NCBI GenBank assembly: GCA_023957245.1
Contig: JAMLHJ010000012.1
Location: forward strand, 1 to 64,000
DNA: 64,000 bases
Direction of reading: 5' to 3'
Origin: Chitinophagales bacterium
GTDB taxonomy: Bacteria; Bacteroidota; Bacteroidia; Chitinophagales; JADIYW01
Numbering within the stretch: the stretch's first letter is position 1; each line of letters starts with the position of its first letter. The notes beneath the pieces are model-generated. The model was not told where the DNA came from. It was given only the letters and a program-made list of their open reading frames with translations, and searched no databases. Of the stretch, positions 10,370-19,748 are shown one piece after another. A program made the position numbers and the translations under genes.

Positions 10370-11950
10370 ATGTCAGATATTCTATCGGAAATCAATAAAC
10401 GAAAAACTTTTGCTATCATCAGTCACCCCGATGCTGGAAAAACAACTTTGACCGAAAAATTTCTATTATTTGGAGGAGCCATCCAGACTGCTGGTGCCGT
10501 CAAATCCAATAAGATTAAGAAAGGAGCTACTTCTGACTTCATGGAAATTGAAAGACAAAGAGGTATCTCTGTGGCTACTTCGGTAATGACATTTGAATAC
10601 AAAGGCAAACTTGTAAACATTCTCGATACTCCTGGACACAAAGATTTTGCTGAAGATACATATAGAACGCTTACAGCAGTAGATAGTGTTATCCTTGTTG
10701 TAGATAGTGTTAAAGGAGTAGAAACTCAGACAGAAAGATTGATGGAAGTTTGTCGAATGCGCAAGACTCCAGTAATTGTATTTGTCAATAAATTGGACCG
10801 TGATGGACAAGATCCATTTTCATTGATGGATGAGATTGAAAGCAAACTAGACATACAACTTCGACCGTTAAGTTGGCCCATTAATAGAGGGCCTTTCTTT
10901 AAAGGAGTATATAATCTATATGATCATTCATTGAATTTATTCAGACCAAGTACTCAAACACTCACTGACAATATCATCACGATAAAAGATATTAATGATC
11001 CTGAATTGGACAAACAATTGGGGAAAGATGTCAATCAATTAAGAGATGATATCGAATTGATAGACGGTGTTTATGGAGAATTTGACCCTAAAGAATACCT
11101 CACTGGCGATATAGCACCTGTGTTTTTTGGAAGTGCAATAAACAATTTTGGGATACAAGAACTTTTAGATACATTCATCAGAATAGCTCCTACTCCTCGT
11201 CCTAGAAATACAGAAACACGAGAAATTCAACCAGATGAAAATAAATTTTCTGGATTTATTTTTAAAATACATGCCAATATTGACCCCAACCATAGAAATA
11301 GAATTGCATTTTTAAGGATTTGTTCGGGTAAATTTGAAAGAAATAAATTTTACACACATACAAGAATCCAAAAAAACTTAAGATTCAGCACTCCTGTAAC
11401 TTTCTTGGCATCTGACAAAAGTATCATCGACGAAGCATTTCCAGGAGACGTAATTGGTTTGTACGATACAGGAAATTTTAAAATTGGAGACACATTAACA
11501 GAAGGAGAAATTCTACAATTTACAGGGATTCCAAGTTTCTCCCCTGAAATATTCAAAGAGTTGGTCAATAAGGATCCAATGAAGACCAAACAGTTGGATA
11601 AAGGTATTCAACAATTGACTGACGAGGGAGTAGCGCAATTATTCACTATGACATCGAATAACACTAAAATCATTGGTACAGTTGGTGAACTACAGTTCGA
11701 CGTTATCCAATATCGTTTATTAGGAGAATATGGTGCATCTTGTGCATTTAAGCCTATACAATTTCACAAAGCAGTATGGATTACATCAAAAAATCCATTG
11801 AAATTAAAAGAATTTATTCGTACTAAGTCCAATTATATGGCAGTAGATAAAGATGAAAAACCTGTATTTTTAGCTACTTCTGAATGGATTTTAAATCTTA
11901 CAAAACAAGATTATCCTGAAATAGAATTCCATACAACTTCTGAATTTTAA
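10370..11950 (+). CDS. prfC: Peptide chain release factor 3 (GTPase)
   Basis: 526 residues, normal RF3 length. G-domain motifs are HPDAGKTT (19-26), the RGISV switch [12 protein letters not shown] (switch II) and NKLDRD. RF3 specificity comes from the domain order G, II and III and from the C-terminal block [15 protein letters not shown]3 recycles RF1/RF2 after peptide release. The thioesterase gene follows after 10 nt and may be co-transcribed. Confidence 0.97.
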   Translation: MSDILSEINKRKTFAIISHPDAGKTTLTEKFLLFGGAIQTAGAVKSNKIKKGATSDFMEIERQRGISVATSVMTFEYKGKLVNILDTPGHKDFAEDTYRTLTAVDSVILVVDSVKGVETQTERLMEVCRMRKTPVIVFVNKLDRDGQDPFSLMDEIESKLDIQLRPLSWPINRGPFFKGVYNLYDHSLNLFRPSTQTLTDNIITIKDINDPELDKQLGKDVNQLRDDIELIDGVYGEFDPKEYLTGDIAPVFFGSAINNFGIQELLDTFIRIAPTPRPRNTETREIQPDENKFSGFIFKIHANIDPNHRNRIAFLRICSGKFERNKFYTHTRIQKNLRFSTPVTFLASDKSIIDEAFPGDVIGLYDTGNFKIGDTLTEGEILQFTGIPSFSPEIFKELVNKDPMKTKQLDKGIQQLTDEGVAQLFTMTSNNTKIIGTVGELQFDVIQYRLLGEYGASCAFKPIQFHKAVWITSKNPLKLKEFIRTKSNYMAVDKDEKPVFLATSEWILNLTKQDYPEIEFHTTSEF

Positions 11951-11960
11951 TCATCAACAA

Positions 11961-12401
11961 ATGACTACAACATCCAACGATAGAGTACAATTATTATCCA
12001 AAATGATAGGAACAGACCCTAAGTTTTGGCCTTATCCAATTTCTAGAAATTTTAATTTAGAGTTATTGGAAGTGAGAGAAGGTTATGCCAAATTGAAAAC
12101 AATTGTACACAAAGATTGGCTCAATCCTCTTCACATCATGCATGGCGGATATTTAATCACCTTAATGGATGAAGCGATGGGACTATCTGTTTTTACTTTG
12201 AATAGAGAACAAAAATTTGCTACTATTAATCTGAATGCTGATTTTTTTGCTAGTGCAAAAGAAGGAGATACTATTATCATCATTGCTGAAATCGAAAAAA
12301 TAGGAAAACAAACAATACACGCTATAGCAAAAGTTGAAAATGAATCTGGAAGAACACTAACAAAATCATCTTCTAATTTCTTTGCCTTACAAGCAAGATA
12401 G
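11961..12401 (+). CDS. PaaI-type hotdog thioesterase
   Basis: 146 residues, a single hotdog domain. The key block is NPLHIMHGGYLITLMDEAMG: HGG at 61-63, and D70 or E71 likely acts in catalysis. Family members hydrolyse acyl- or aryl-CoA thioesters. The substrate is unknown. It follows prfC by 10 nt with no functional link known. Confidence 0.88.
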   Translation: MTTTSNDRVQLLSKMIGTDPKFWPYPISRNFNLELLEVREGYAKLKTIVHKDWLNPLHIMHGGYLITLMDEAMGLSVFTLNREQKFATINLNADFFASAKEGDTIIIIAEIEKIGKQTIHAIAKVENESGRTLTKSSSNFFALQAR

Positions 12402-12458
12402 TATAACTGCTTAACATTCATTAAGATGTTTTAACTAGGGTATCTGAAAAGTCTATTA

Positions 12459-12466
12459 TAATTTTG
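12459..12466 (+). promoter_or_regulatory. -7 promoter element (TAATTTTG)
   Basis: Exact TAnnTTTG. It overlaps the TTG at 12464 that would otherwise be the first possible start of the PDZ gene, and so argues for the later TTG at 12488. Confidence 0.4.
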
Positions 12467-12487
12467 AACAATCAAAAAAGTATAATC

Positions 12488-13567
12488 TTGAAATTACCTT
12501 TACCTATATTATTTTTAGCTTTCAACTTTCTTTTATTTCAACAATTAAAGGCTCAGGATAGTACTAATACTACGCCTAGAATTACTATCAAATCTTTTCA
12601 GAAAGATGGTAAAGATGTAAAAGAATCTATAAAAACAATTGACATAGATGATTTAGATAATGCACTGATAATTTTAGATTCTGTTTTAGGAGAAAGTGGT
12701 ATTAATCTAAAAAATATTCATAGTAGATTGGGTGAATTAAACTTATTGGAAGGAGATTTTTCTTCAATAGATGGCTTTTTGGATAGCCTATCTCAGGTAT
12801 TTAATTTTTCATTAGATACTAACATTCCCAAAAAGAAAGTATCTCTGGGAGTAATTATTAATGACAATACACACAACGAGGAAGCTAAAACGTATCTTCC
12901 ATTAATTTTAGAAGTAATAGCTGGTTCACCTGCTGATAAATCAGGATTAAAAAAAGGCGATTATATTTTCGAACTTGACCAGCAACGAATGCATCATATT
13001 GAAGATATCAAAAAACTCATTTCTCAAAAGAAAGAGAACGATTCTTTGGCGATTAGATATATTCGAAATCAAGATACATTGAACACAGTTGCGTTTTTGA
13101 AATGCATGGAAAAAAGGCAAGAAAACTGGCTTTCACTGATGCAAAGAGAAACTTCTAAAGATTCATGTACTAAAAATCCAGCACATCCATTTTGTGAAAA
13201 AATTATTATTCAGAAAAGCGGACCGAGATTGGGTTTGAAGATTAAAGAATTGAACGAAGAAGGCAAAAAAGCACTAAAAGCCAAAAATGGTAAAATCATC
13301 GTTACAGAAGTATTCCATAAATCTCTGGCTGAAAGAATGGGACTTCAAATCAATGATGTCATCCTGAGTGTCAACGGTCATGTTATTCAAAATACTATGG
13401 ATTTGAAAAACTATATCGACCAATTACAAATTCCACACCCTGTCGAAATAAAATATATCAGATATGGCAAAAAGAAGAAAGTATCTGGTGTTATTGACGA
13501 GTACAGCAAACCTTGGGATGAGAATGCACCAATGAATATCATTGACTTATCCAAAGTGAAGCACTAG
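12488..13567 (+). CDS. Secreted two-PDZ-domain protein
   Basis: No ATG exists at the 5' end. I chose TTG at 12488 because it gives a clean signal peptide (start KLPLPILFLAFNF, cleavage near LKAQ) and because the TTG at 12464 overlaps a promoter element. About 360 residues. PDZ1 lies near 120-200 (GSPADKSGLKKGDYIFEL) and PDZ2 near 240-330 (KSLAERMGLQINDVILSVNG). No protease domain is visible. The protein is probably periplasmic or surface-bound, a PDZ-only binding protein. Function is unknown. Confidence 0.8.
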   Translation: MKLPLPILFLAFNFLLFQQLKAQDSTNTTPRITIKSFQKDGKDVKESIKTIDIDDLDNALIILDSVLGESGINLKNIHSRLGELNLLEGDFSSIDGFLDSLSQVFNFSLDTNIPKKKVSLGVIINDNTHNEEAKTYLPLILEVIAGSPADKSGLKKGDYIFELDQQRMHHIEDIKKLISQKKENDSLAIRYIRNQDTLNTVAFLKCMEKRQENWLSLMQRETSKDSCTKNPAHPFCEKIIIQKSGPRLGLKIKELNEEGKKALKAKNGKIIVTEVFHKSLAERMGLQINDVILSVNGHVIQNTMDLKNYIDQLQIPHPVEIKYIRYGKKKKVSGVIDEYSKPWDENAPMNIIDLSKVKH

Positions 13568-13622
13568 GAAATTATCGCTGTTTGTATTTCTATTTGAATT
13601 TGAGAAAGATTAATTAGAATCT

Positions 13623-14135
13623 TTATTCCTCTAGCATTGCTTTCAAATATTTGGTTTCAGAGCCTTTTATTTTCCCAGCAAGGAACAATCTCACTTCTCT
13701 CCTACGTTCAGCAGAATCATAGAGAACTTTCTCAATATCTGTTATCGGTTCTAGTTGTGGCACTTGAGTACCTTTTCCATTTTCATCCAATGAAACAAAA
13801 GTAAAATATGCAGTGTGAGACAATGTTTCAGTCCTACTTTTAGGTTCATAGATATAAACTTCACAACAGACTTCCAATGAAGTATTAAAAGCACGAGTTG
13901 CGAAAGATTTCAAAACGACAACATCACCCACTTTGATAGGCAATCTAAATGATACATTATCAACACTTGCTGTAACGCATATAGTACCACAATGCTTAAT
14001 CGCACTAACTCCACAAGCGACATCCATCCAACTTAAAAGATTGCCACCCATCAAATTACCAAGAGGATTGGTATGACCAGGCATAATCAACTCAGTGTGA
14101 ATATTTAAAGACTCAGAAGGTATTCTTGATTTCAT
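13623..14135 (-). CDS. Acyl-CoA thioesterase (YciA/BACH-like hotdog)
   Basis: 170 residues. The acyl-CoA hydrolase block is PGHTNPLGNLMGGNLLSWMD, with the catalytic Asn/Asp region, followed by VTASVDNVSFRLPIKVGD. The C-terminal tail (about 125-170) is charged and helical. It hydrolyses acyl-CoA in the cytoplasm; chain-length preference is unknown. It is convergent with the PDZ gene. Confidence 0.92.
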   Translation of the reverse strand: MKSRIPSESLNIHTELIMPGHTNPLGNLMGGNLLSWMDVACGVSAIKHCGTICVTASVDNVSFRLPIKVGDVVVLKSFATRAFNTSLEVCCEVYIYEPKSRTETLSHTAYFTFVSLDENGKGTQVPQLEPITDIEKVLYDSAERRREVRLFLAGKIKGSETKYLKAMLEE

Positions 14136-14246
14136 AAGAAAGCAAATTGCAAAATTTTGCCCAAGAATAAAACTCCTTTAGCAACAATTTTACAATATTC
14201 ATTGATTCATAACATAAAGAAATGCACTACTCAGCACCTTCTCTAT

Positions 14247-14525
14247 TTATTCATCATAAGTAATAACGACATCTTTTGTCAAAGGATGAGATTGGCAAGT
14301 CAAAATATAACCCTCTTCAATTTCTTCTTCACTCAAAGGATCATCATCATCCATTTTTATCTCACCAGATAATAATTTTGCTTTACAAGTACAGCACGCC
14401 GCTACTCTACACGCATGAGGAGGGTCTATATCAGCTTCGATTGCAGCATCTAATATAGTCTGATCATCCTCTACAGTAAGTTGATACTCATTACCATCCA
14501 ATATTACAGTTACTTTTGTAGCCAT
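14247..14525 (-). CDS. 2Fe-2S ferredoxin
   Basis: 92 residues from the ATG at 14525, where the ferredoxin fold begins (MATKVTVILDG). The 10-residue upstream extension to 14555 has no family support. Plant-type cluster ligands are C39-X4-C44-X2-C47-X29-C77. Acidic residues 59-72 suit docking to redox partners. It resembles the ferredoxin domain of phenylacetate-type or other monooxygenase reductases, but stands alone, so the partner is unknown. Confidence 0.92.
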   Translation of the reverse strand: MATKVTVILDGNEYQLTVEDDQTILDAAIEADIDPPHACRVAACCTCKAKLLSGEIKMDDDDPLSEEEIEEGYILTCQSHPLTKDVVITYDE

Positions 14526-14730
14526 TATTACTTTTGAATTTTGACTAAAATACAAAGCAAAATGAATAAAACCAATGCAAGCATTTAAAAGTTGTTGTTT
14601 TTTTAATATTGAGATTTATTGGCATCATTATAAACAATGAACAGATACAATTTTCATCTTTTTTAAGTATAATTTATAGATAATTCTGATGTGAAAATGC
14701 ATAATCTAAATTAATAAGTAGATATTTGCT

Positions 14731-14748
14731 TTTGACATTTTTGTCAAA
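14731..14748. promoter_or_regulatory. Candidate operator palindrome upstream of tetR
   Basis: Perfect inverted repeat with 7-nt arms TTTGACA and TGTCAAA and a 4-nt spacer, ending 4 nt before the chosen ATG of the TetR gene. Position and symmetry suit autoregulation by TetR binding. Binding itself is inferred. Confidence 0.55.
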
Positions 14749-14752
14749 TACT

Positions 14753-15373
14753 ATGATCATTCCTACAGCTAACCGAAAAGAAACAGAAGCCATTATTAAA
14801 CAGGCTGCTAGAAAAGTCTTTTTACAGAAAGGGCTAGCGGGAGCGAGACTTCAAGAGATTGCTGATGAAGCAGGGATAGGACGGACATCTCTTCATTATT
14901 ATTATCGAAATAAAGAAAAACTTTTCAATGCTGTATTTTCAGATAATTTTTTAGAGATAAAAAGACGGATTCCGTATCAACAAGAAGAGGATTTACCTTT
15001 AGAAGACATATTGATACAATTTACCAAAGAGTATTTTAGTAATGCTATTAAAAATCCAGAATTAGATTTATTTCTATTGAATGAATTTTGTGCTCGACCT
15101 GAGTCGATGCTCAATTTAATTAAGGGGCATGAAGTTACACAGTTTATCTTGCAAGCCTTTGAAAAATCTATTCAGAAAGGAAAATTAAAGGGCAATGCTC
15201 AACAACATTTTATCACATTTATTTCTGTTACATTTTTCCCATTTGCTGCCAAGAATATGATTCAGCAAATGCTACAATGTAGCGAAGAAGATTATCTCCA
15301 ATATATGCAATCAAGAGAAGATTATATTGTAGGATTTATTGAACAATATTTTAATACACAAATTAAAAAATAA
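14753..15373 (+). CDS. TetR/AcrR family transcriptional regulator
   Basis: 206 residues from the ATG at 14753. A TTG at 14726 would add nine residues that do not belong to the family and would put the palindrome inside the gene. The N-terminal HTH (about 10-57) shows the classical pattern, with LQEIADEAGIGRTSLHYYYR. The C-terminal ligand domain is divergent. It starts an operon with the adaptor (gap 11 nt) and RND pump (gap 26 nt), and most likely represses it. Confidence 0.93.
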   Translation: MIIPTANRKETEAIIKQAARKVFLQKGLAGARLQEIADEAGIGRTSLHYYYRNKEKLFNAVFSDNFLEIKRRIPYQQEEDLPLEDILIQFTKEYFSNAIKNPELDLFLLNEFCARPESMLNLIKGHEVTQFILQAFEKSIQKGKLKGNAQQHFITFISVTFFPFAAKNMIQQMLQCSEEDYLQYMQSREDYIVGFIEQYFNTQIKK

Positions 15374-15384
15374 TTTTATATTAT

Positions 15385-16446
15385 ATGAACAACGCCGTAC
15401 GTTTAGTTATTTTTGCAATCATTGTCGGAGGTTTAGCTGTTTTGGCATTTTTTAAATTAAAATCCAATCAAGAGAAAGTAGAGGCAAAAGTATTTAGGAG
15501 AGATAGTAATGCTACTGTCTATATACAAGCTGACACTTTGAAATACTCTCCATTTGATTACGAAATTACCTATCTAGGTTCATTCGCACCTAATCGTGAA
15601 GCTATAGTTGCTTCAGAAGCTTCAGGACGTGTCGTTCAAGTGGGAGTAGAAGAAGGTTCTCGTGTATCAGCTGGACAATTAGTGGCTCAATTAGATACAG
15701 ATATTTTAAAAAGTCAATTAAAAATTGCTGAAAACAATTTAGCATTAGCTGAAAAAACAGCTCAGCGAATGAATAATGCAGGAAGCACATTGACAGAAGT
15801 ACAAGTGGATAATGCCAATTCGCAGGTAATTGCTATTAAATTACAAATTGAGTTATTGAAGAAACAAATATCTATGGCTACTATCAAAGCTCCTTTTAGT
15901 GGAATTATTACCGCAAAATATTTTGAGATAGGTTCATTAGAAGGTCCAGGCGCACAAATGGCAGTCCTTACAGACATTAACACTTTGAAACTAGAAATCA
16001 ATGTACCAGAGAAAGAGATTACTAAGTTTAAGAGTGGTATGAAAATGAATGTGAGTACAGATGTTTACCCCGAACATATATACGCTGGAACAGTTGGAGT
16101 GATTGCGAGTAAAACAGATGCTACAAAAAATTATACAGTAAAAATCTTAGTCCCTAATCATTCAAATTTCCCTTTAAAAGCAGGGATGTATGGGACTGTT
16201 ATTCAATCTAATAATATCAATGCGAAGAGTCTAAGTATTCCTAGAGCGGCATTGGTAGGTTCCAATAAAAACCCTGAAGTTTATGTAATAAAAGACGGAA
16301 TTGCAAAAAGACAAAGAATAGAATTGGGAGAGAGTAATAAAGATAGACTTCAAGTCATACAAGGTCTTAATGAAAATGATATCATTGCTGTTGGTGGACT
16401 AGTCAACTTGACTGATGGCATAAAAGTAACTATTGCTGAAAATTAA
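15385..16446 (+). CDS. RND efflux periplasmic adaptor (HlyD/AcrA family)
   Basis: 353 residues. One N-terminal membrane segment (about 4-24), no lipobox. A barrel-sandwich lipoyl half-motif (ASGRVVQVGVEEGSRVSAGQ) comes first, then an alpha hairpin (about 105-155), the second lipoyl half (ATIKAPFSGIITAKY), a beta-barrel and a membrane-proximal domain. It links the inner-membrane pump to an outer-membrane channel. It is the second gene of the tetR operon. Confidence 0.95.
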   Translation: MNNAVRLVIFAIIVGGLAVLAFFKLKSNQEKVEAKVFRRDSNATVYIQADTLKYSPFDYEITYLGSFAPNREAIVASEASGRVVQVGVEEGSRVSAGQLVAQLDTDILKSQLKIAENNLALAEKTAQRMNNAGSTLTEVQVDNANSQVIAIKLQIELLKKQISMATIKAPFSGIITAKYFEIGSLEGPGAQMAVLTDINTLKLEINVPEKEITKFKSGMKMNVSTDVYPEHIYAGTVGVIASKTDATKNYTVKILVPNHSNFPLKAGMYGTVIQSNNINAKSLSIPRAALVGSNKNPEVYVIKDGIAKRQRIELGESNKDRLQVIQGLNENDIIAVGGLVNLTDGIKVTIAEN

Positions 16447-16472
16447 ATATTTATCTCGAAGAAAATCAAGTT

Positions 16473-19400
16473 ATGAAATTAACTAAAATCGCAATAGAAA
16501 GACCCTCTCTTATCATAGTCATATTTTTGATTTTGATATTGACAGGTATCTTCTCATATACCAAATTGAACTATGAGTTGATGCCAGAGTTCTCTCAACC
16601 TACATTAATTATTTCTACACAATATCCTGGAGCAGACCCAAGTAACGTTGAACAATCAGTATCCAAAAAGTTGGAAGATGTTCTTTCAGGTGTAGATGGA
16701 TTGAAATCTCTTACCACTCAATCTTACGAAGGGATGTCGCTCATCGTTGCAGAGTTTAAATTTGGAGTCAAAATAGACGAAAAGCAACAAGAAGTTCAAA
16801 GAAAATTTAATAGTATCATTGGAGATTTGCCAGAAGATATTAAAACGCCCAATATTTCTAAAGTAGTTCCAAGTGACCAGCCAATTTTGCAATTGCAGGC
16901 TACTTCTATGATGGCACCAACAGAATTTTATGATTTAGTAAAATCTGAAATTCTTCCACAGATACAACAAATTTCAGGTGTGGGACAAGTGACACTCCTA
17001 GGTGGCCAGGAACGTGAAATACAAGTCAATATTGACAAAGACAAATTGGATTTTTATAATCTTTCTATCCTTCAAGTTACTCAAAAAATCTCTAAAGATA
17101 ATTTAGAATTCCCTACAGGCAAAGTGAGGGACGACCAAGAGCAAATGACTGTTCGTCTGGCTGGGCGATTCCAATCGGCAGAAGATATCAGTGAGATGGT
17201 CATCTATCAAAGCCCTAGCCCTTATGGCAGTACAGTAAGATTAAAAGACGTCGCAACAGTATCAGATATTTTAAAAGAGCCTTCTTCTATCAACAGATAC
17301 AACGGCATCAATGGAATAGGTATTATTATCAAAAAACAAAGTGGTTCCAACACAGTAGAAATCAGTAAGTCAGTTCGTGAAATGATTGGTGCACTAGAAG
17401 AAAAATATCAAAACATTCAATTAAATATCACTGTTACAGACGACTCTGCAATATTTACAATGCAATCTGTAGATGCTGTACAACATGACTTGATGCTGGC
17501 AGTCATATTGGTAGCTGGTATCATGTTGTTATTCCTACATAGTTTGCGAGATTCATTAATCGTTTTATTAGCGATTCCAACTTCACTTATTTCTACATTT
17601 TTGATGATGAATCTATTAGGTTATTCATTGAACTTGATGACCTTATTGGCTTTATCTTTAGTTATCGGGATATTGGTAGATGACTCCATTGTAATTTTGG
17701 AAAATATCCATAGACACTTACACATGGGCAAACCCAAAAGGACTGCTGCATTAGATGGACGTACAGAAATCGGTTTTGCAGCATTGGCAATTACTACAGT
17801 GGACGTAGTAGTATTTGGTCCAATAGCTTTAGTGAATACAACTATCTCCCCTATTTTAAGACAATTCTCATTGACAATTGTAGTTTCTACATTAATGAGT
17901 TTATTTGTTTGTTACACCCTTACACCTTGGTTGGCATCCAGATTTGCAAAAATCGTAGTGCTCAATCCCGGCAATCCATTTCATCGATTCCTTATTATTT
18001 TTGAAAGTGGCATTGAAAGTCTAACAAGAGTATATGAATCCACACTAAAATGGGTACTTAATCACAGACTAATTTCAACATCAGTTGTTATCATTTTATT
18101 TGTTGCCATAGGCCTAATTATGCAAATGGGAATCTTAGGAAATGAATTAGTTGCAGCTGGAGACCAAGGAAAACTTCAATTCAAATTGGAGTATGACAAA
18201 AGTGCAACTCTTCAAGAAAATAATACTCGAACAAAGCAAATAGAAGATTATCTCCTATCACTACCAGAAGTTCAGAGTGTATTTAGTAACGTTGCTGGCC
18301 CTTCGACCACTGGGTTTGAATCCCTTCTTTCAGTAGGATTAGACTATAAATCAGAATTAGTTGTTCAGTTAGTAGATAAAAAGGAAAGAGCTGTTTCTAC
18401 AGAGAAATTTTTAACCCAACAAGCTGCTACAATTCCCAATAAATTCCCGGGAGTAAAAGTTCGTTCATCGCTGATTAGTATGATTAGCTCAGGAGAGCCT
18501 ATTCAAATTATTCTCAAAAGTGAAGATTATGATTTATTGATGGCAACTGCACATGAATTAAAAACAAGAATAGAAAATATCCCAGGAACTAATGATGTAA
18601 GTATTTCCGTTCAAGATGGTAACCCTGAAATTCAGATTGACATCGATAGAACCAAAATGGGTATGCTTGGATTGGATGTAGTCAGCGTAGGTGCAACAAT
18701 TCAAAATGCACTTTCAGGCAATCAGAATGCAAAATTCAGAGCTAATAATAACGAATATGATATCAATATCAAATTTGACCAGTTTGATAGACAAAGCGCA
18801 GAAGACGTAAAAAATATTAAGATTATCAACAATGTCGGCAAACTTATCAGCCTATCACAATTTGCAACAGTTACTCAAGGTAGCGGTCCAAGTATGTTGG
18901 AAAGAAGAGATAGAAGAACATCTGTTACAGTCAAAAGTAATCTATTAGGTGCTACTACTGGTGTTATTTCAGCAAAAATAGATGAATCTATTGAAGAGCA
19001 CCCTTTGCCTCCTGGGGTAGATTTCAAATGGACTGGAGATGTAGAACGTCAGGCGGATTCTTTCAATGCACTTTCTATTGCATTCATTGCAGCATTTATT
19101 TTTATGTACTTAGTAATGGTTGCTTTATATGATAGTTTTGTATATCCATTTGTTGTACTTTTCTCTATACCAGTAGCATTTATCGGCGCCTTTTTAGCAT
19201 TAAATCTTGCTTCATCTTCCTTGAGTATGTTTACAATCTTAGGTATGATTATGCTTTTGGGGCTTGTAGCTAAGAATGCCATATTGATAGTGGACTTTGC
19301 CAACCATAAAAAGCTGGAAGGCGTATCTTCATTTGACTCATTGATTCTTGCAGGAGGGATACGTTTACGTCCTATATTGATGACAACGATTGCAATGGTG

Positions 19401-19625
19401 GCAGGAATGCTTCCAATTGCTTTGGCAAAAGGTGCAGGTTCTGAATGGAAAAACGGTTTAGGCTGGGTGCTTGTTGGAGGGCTGACTTCTTCTATGATAT
19501 TGACAGTGTATGTTGTTCCTATGGCATATTATACAATTGATAAAATGAAGTTGAGAATAGCAAAATGGATGGGTTCTAAACAGATTGACATAGACAAAAC
19601 CACAGAAAATCAATTTGTAGATTAG
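16473..19625 (+). CDS. RND efflux permease (AcrB/HAE1 family)
   Basis: 1050 residues, a normal size for this superfamily. Two repeats of one plus five membrane helices and a large periplasmic loop. The TM4 proton-relay pair lies in GILVDDSIVILEN (D403, D404). TM10-12 appear near 870-1030. It exports drugs or other hydrophobic compounds in exchange for protons. It is the last gene of the operon, and no outer-membrane TolC-type gene lies beside it, so it must share one encoded elsewhere. Confidence 0.95.
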   Translation: MKLTKIAIERPSLIIVIFLILILTGIFSYTKLNYELMPEFSQPTLIISTQYPGADPSNVEQSVSKKLEDVLSGVDGLKSLTTQSYEGMSLIVAEFKFGVKIDEKQQEVQRKFNSIIGDLPEDIKTPNISKVVPSDQPILQLQATSMMAPTEFYDLVKSEILPQIQQISGVGQVTLLGGQEREIQVNIDKDKLDFYNLSILQVTQKISKDNLEFPTGKVRDDQEQMTVRLAGRFQSAEDISEMVIYQSPSPYGSTVRLKDVATVSDILKEPSSINRYNGINGIGIIIKKQSGSNTVEISKSVREMIGALEEKYQNIQLNITVTDDSAIFTMQSVDAVQHDLMLAVILVAGIMLLFLHSLRDSLIVLLAIPTSLISTFLMMNLLGYSLNLMTLLALSLVIGILVDDSIVILENIHRHLHMGKPKRTAALDGRTEIGFAALAITTVDVVVFGPIALVNTTISPILRQFSLTIVVSTLMSLFVCYTLTPWLASRFAKIVVLNPGNPFHRFLIIFESGIESLTRVYESTLKWVLNHRLISTSVVIILFVAIGLIMQMGILGNELVAAGDQGKLQFKLEYDKSATLQENNTRTKQIEDYLLSLPEVQSVFSNVAGPSTTGFESLLSVGLDYKSELVVQLVDKKERAVSTEKFLTQQAATIPNKFPGVKVRSSLISMISSGEPIQIILKSEDYDLLMATAHELKTRIENIPGTNDVSISVQDGNPEIQIDIDRTKMGMLGLDVVSVGATIQNALSGNQNAKFRANNNEYDINIKFDQFDRQSAEDVKNIKIINNVGKLISLSQFATVTQGSGPSMLERRDRRTSVTVKSNLLGATTGVISAKIDESIEEHPLPPGVDFKWTGDVERQADSFNALSIAFIAAFIFMYLVMVALYDSFVYPFVVLFSIPVAFIGAFLALNLASSSLSMFTILGMIMLLGLVAKNAILIVDFANHKKLEGVSSFDSLILAGGIRLRPILMTTIAMVAGMLPIALAKGAGSEWKNGLGWVLVGGLTSSMILTVYVVPMAYYTIDKMKLRIAKWMGSKQIDIDKTTENQFVD

Positions 19626-19748
19626 TTAATTTTAAAATCATAAATTATGTTGTTTTAGATTTAAAACAATATCAAAATAATGTCATGTTTTGAAATTATT
19701 TTAATTTTAAGATGGATATAATATTACATTGCAATCCAATTTTTACCC

